From positions 1-31,073 of the IMG/VR virus record IMGVR_UViG_3300017724_000043: a stretch of DNA of 31,073 bases; one strand, written 5' to 3'. Of this stretch, positions 29,608 to 31,073 are shown one piece after another; the stretch's first letter is position 1; each line of letters opens with the position of its first letter. The position numbers and the translations under genes are program-made. The notes below the pieces were generated by a model, which searched no databases, was not told the DNA's origin, and was given only the letters and a program-made list of their open reading frames with translations. This DNA is from a virus.

Positions 29608-31073
29608 ATGTCAGACGGATCACACGCAGACTTTCTAGCTAAACTATCGGAAGATCATCAGGCTAAACTAGGTGATGCGATTGTAAACCTAGAGGACAAG
29701 ATAACTGACCTTTTGTCCGGTGCGCCTTTGACTGACGGTGAGTTCTTTGATCTTGAATGGGCAGTAGAGTCTAGGAATGAACTAAGAAAGATCATCGACA
29801 AAGAGTATCTTGAAGAAGTCGATAAGATCGTAAAGGACTATTCTGGTGTCGCAGAACGCGCTACAGATATGCTGTCAGAGTACGGTGACTTTACTAAGCT
29901 AGATACAGGCGTTGTCAGGCAGTTGCAGACTCTTACCTTTCAGGGTTTTGAGTCAGTAGGCGATCAGTATCTATCGGCTGTCTCTAAGGAGATATACGAC
30001 ATGACCTTAGTTGGCACATCGTTTTCTGATGCTGTTAAGAACGTCAGAGATACGGTTAGCGGCAATTTAAAGCGTTACGCAGATCAACAGGTGCATGATG
30101 GTCTAATGCAGTTTAACGCCAATGCTAACGTGGCTATCGGCAAGCAGTCAGGCGTTACTAAGTGGAAATACTATGGCGGTCTACAGGATAACAGTAGATC
30201 GCACTGTAGGAAGCACGTTGGTAAGGTCTACACTGAGGAAGAGATAGCAGAGATATGGTCAGGCAGTTGGCAAGGCAAGGCATCTGGCGACCCCTTTGTT
30301 GTTCGTGGTGGTTATAGATGTCAGCATCACTGGCGACCTGTATTTGATGAAGAAGTGGTATCTCAGGTAGTAGAGGAAGAACCAGTAGAACTAGACGAGC
30401 CGCCACAAGGTGTACCAAAGCGTCAGAAAAGAGTGGATGCTGAGAAGGAAATAAAGCAGAAGATTAAGCCTAAGTATCAAAGTGTAAAAGCAGGTGAAAT
30501 GGGTGATGACTATTCTGCTTATCCAAATGTAGGCGGTATAGCCGCAGTGCGTTTTAGAAGGGATACTTATGACGCAAGAAAACATGGTCGGGATTGGATT
30601 GAATACAGCAGACAAGGTTTCGGAAAGATTGAGCATGAGTTCAACGATGACCTTGCAAGCGTTATGGTTGGTATGCTAGACGAAACTGCGGAACTTTCTG
30701 CAAAGTACAAAGTGCCACAGGTCAGAGGTCTCGATATATCAAAACGCGGTGTCGCAAGCATGGGCGATGGCGTGATGTGCCTAAACCCTAAGTACATGGA
30801 TAAGTTAGCAACACAAGTTTATGTAACACCTGCTAACCGTAAAAAAGCGTTAGGGAAGGTTGACCAGTTAAGTAAGCAAAGACTAAAACAGCGTGAGGTT
30901 GTTGACAAACTTAAAAAAGAAAGAGATGAGTTGGAAGAATTGTGGATCAAGGCAGAAATGAACAATGCGCCACAAGATGAAATACGCGAACTAAGCAAAA
31001 AGGTATTCGCCGCAGACAATCAAGTGAGTTCTGCGTCAGTAGAATTAGGCAAAATAAATAATGCTATACAAGA
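29608..31073 (+). CDS. Minor head protein (Mu gpF-like) with C-terminal metallopeptidase-like domain, 5' part
   Basis: The gene has no stop before the window end and continues into base 1 (frame preserved), ending at 580: 640 residues in all. Residues 1-170 are charged and helical. The gpF-like head domain lies at about 183-252 (TKWKYYGGLQDNSRSHCRKH to DPFVVRGGYRCQHHWRP), with conserved Cys/His. A charged linker follows (VEEEPVELDEPPQGV). Residues about 290-450 (YKVPQVRGLDIS, VASMGDGVMCLNP) probably form the first half of the zincin-like domain whose HEYGH lies at 532-536. It starts straight after the portal stop, the usual place. Confidence 0.87.
   Translation, partial: MSDGSHADFLAKLSEDHQAKLGDAIVNLEDKITDLLSGAPLTDGEFFDLEWAVESRNELRKIIDKEYLEEVDKIVKDYSGVAERATDMLSEYGDFTKLDTGVVRQLQTLTFQGFESVGDQYLSAVSKEIYDMTLVGTSFSDAVKNVRDTVSGNLKRYADQQVHDGLMQFNANANVAIGKQSGVTKWKYYGGLQDNSRSHCRKHVGKVYTEEEIAEIWSGSWQGKASGDPFVVRGGYRCQHHWRPVFDEEVVSQVVEEEPVELDEPPQGVPKRQKRVDAEKEIKQKIKPKYQSVKAGEMGDDYSAYPNVGGIAAVRFRRDTYDARKHGRDWIEYSRQGFGKIEHEFNDDLASVMVGMLDETAELSAKYKVPQVRGLDISKRGVASMGDGVMCLNPKYMDKLATQVYVTPANRKKALGKVDQLSKQRLKQREVVDKLKKERDELEELWIKAEMNNAPQDEIRELSKKVFAADNQVSSASVELGKINNAIQ
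30951..31073. repeat. Terminal direct repeat (copy 2), circular-closure overlap
   Basis: This is identical over 123 bases to the first 123 bases of the window, with no mismatch found. One copy should be dropped when the genome is closed. Confidence 0.93.

Noticed and set aside
1-31073. Temperate lifestyle
   Set aside because: No integrase, excisionase, partition gene or attachment site was found; one Cro-like protein alone is not enough.

Overview
This window is a complete, circularly permuted small genome of a tailed dsDNA phage, opened inside a gene. Bases 1-123 are repeated exactly at 30951-31073, so the molecule closes into a circle of 30,950 bp. One long gene (a minor head protein fused to a zinc-protease-like domain) runs from 29608 across that junction to 580. 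Every gene found is on the + strand. The DNA is AT-rich, with Shine-Dalgarno sites of the GAGG/AGGA type, sigma70-like promoters and many stop/start overlaps. There is no integrase and no DNA polymerase, helicase or primase. The only regulator recognised is a Cro-like HTH protein. This points to a probably lytic, long-tailed siphovirus of a Gram-negative, probably marine, bacterium that borrows the host replisome. The host call is an inference from gene content (GTA-type holin, M15 endolysin, NinB/NinG, DUF1071 annealing protein).

Layout on the circle. (1) Packaging and head, 26276 to 580 through the junction and on to 3598: small and large terminase, DUF4055-like portal, minor head protein, tiny acidic and basic proteins, scaffold, major capsid protein with a strong terminator after it, and head-tail connectors. 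(2) Tail, 3595-16367: tail terminator, tail tube, a G/GT-type chaperone pair with a complete -1 frameshift signal, tape measure, distal tail proteins, a GNAT acetyltransferase where a cell-wall peptidase usually sits, a large hub, and several modular receptor-binding or fibre proteins that share duplicated modules. (3) Lysis and exported proteins, 16376-19255: a coiled-coil/TM protein, two proteins with signal peptides, a spanin-like membrane coiled-coil protein, a GTA-type holin and an M15 peptidase endolysin, closed by a terminator. (4) Early region, 19329-24645: a DUF1071 single-strand annealing protein, SSB, a Cro-like repressor with a coupled 18-residue leader ORF, a structured 400-bp non-coding stretch, a replication-type protein, NinB, an HTH-calcineurin phosphoesterase and NinG. 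(5) A second early operon of small proteins from a near-consensus promoter at 24650, then a non-coding stretch in front of the terminase genes that is the natural place for a packaging site.

Transcription appears to start at two TTGACA promoters (19329 and 24650) that share the same AAAGTGTTGACA box. It is punctuated by two T-tract terminators, after the capsid gene and after the endolysin, and by three GC-rich hairpins without T tracts. The best observations are the frameshift signal with its stem-loop, the minor head-metallopeptidase fusion, the GNAT in the tail-tip operon, the leader-peptide/Cro/palindrome control region, and the module sharing among fibre genes.
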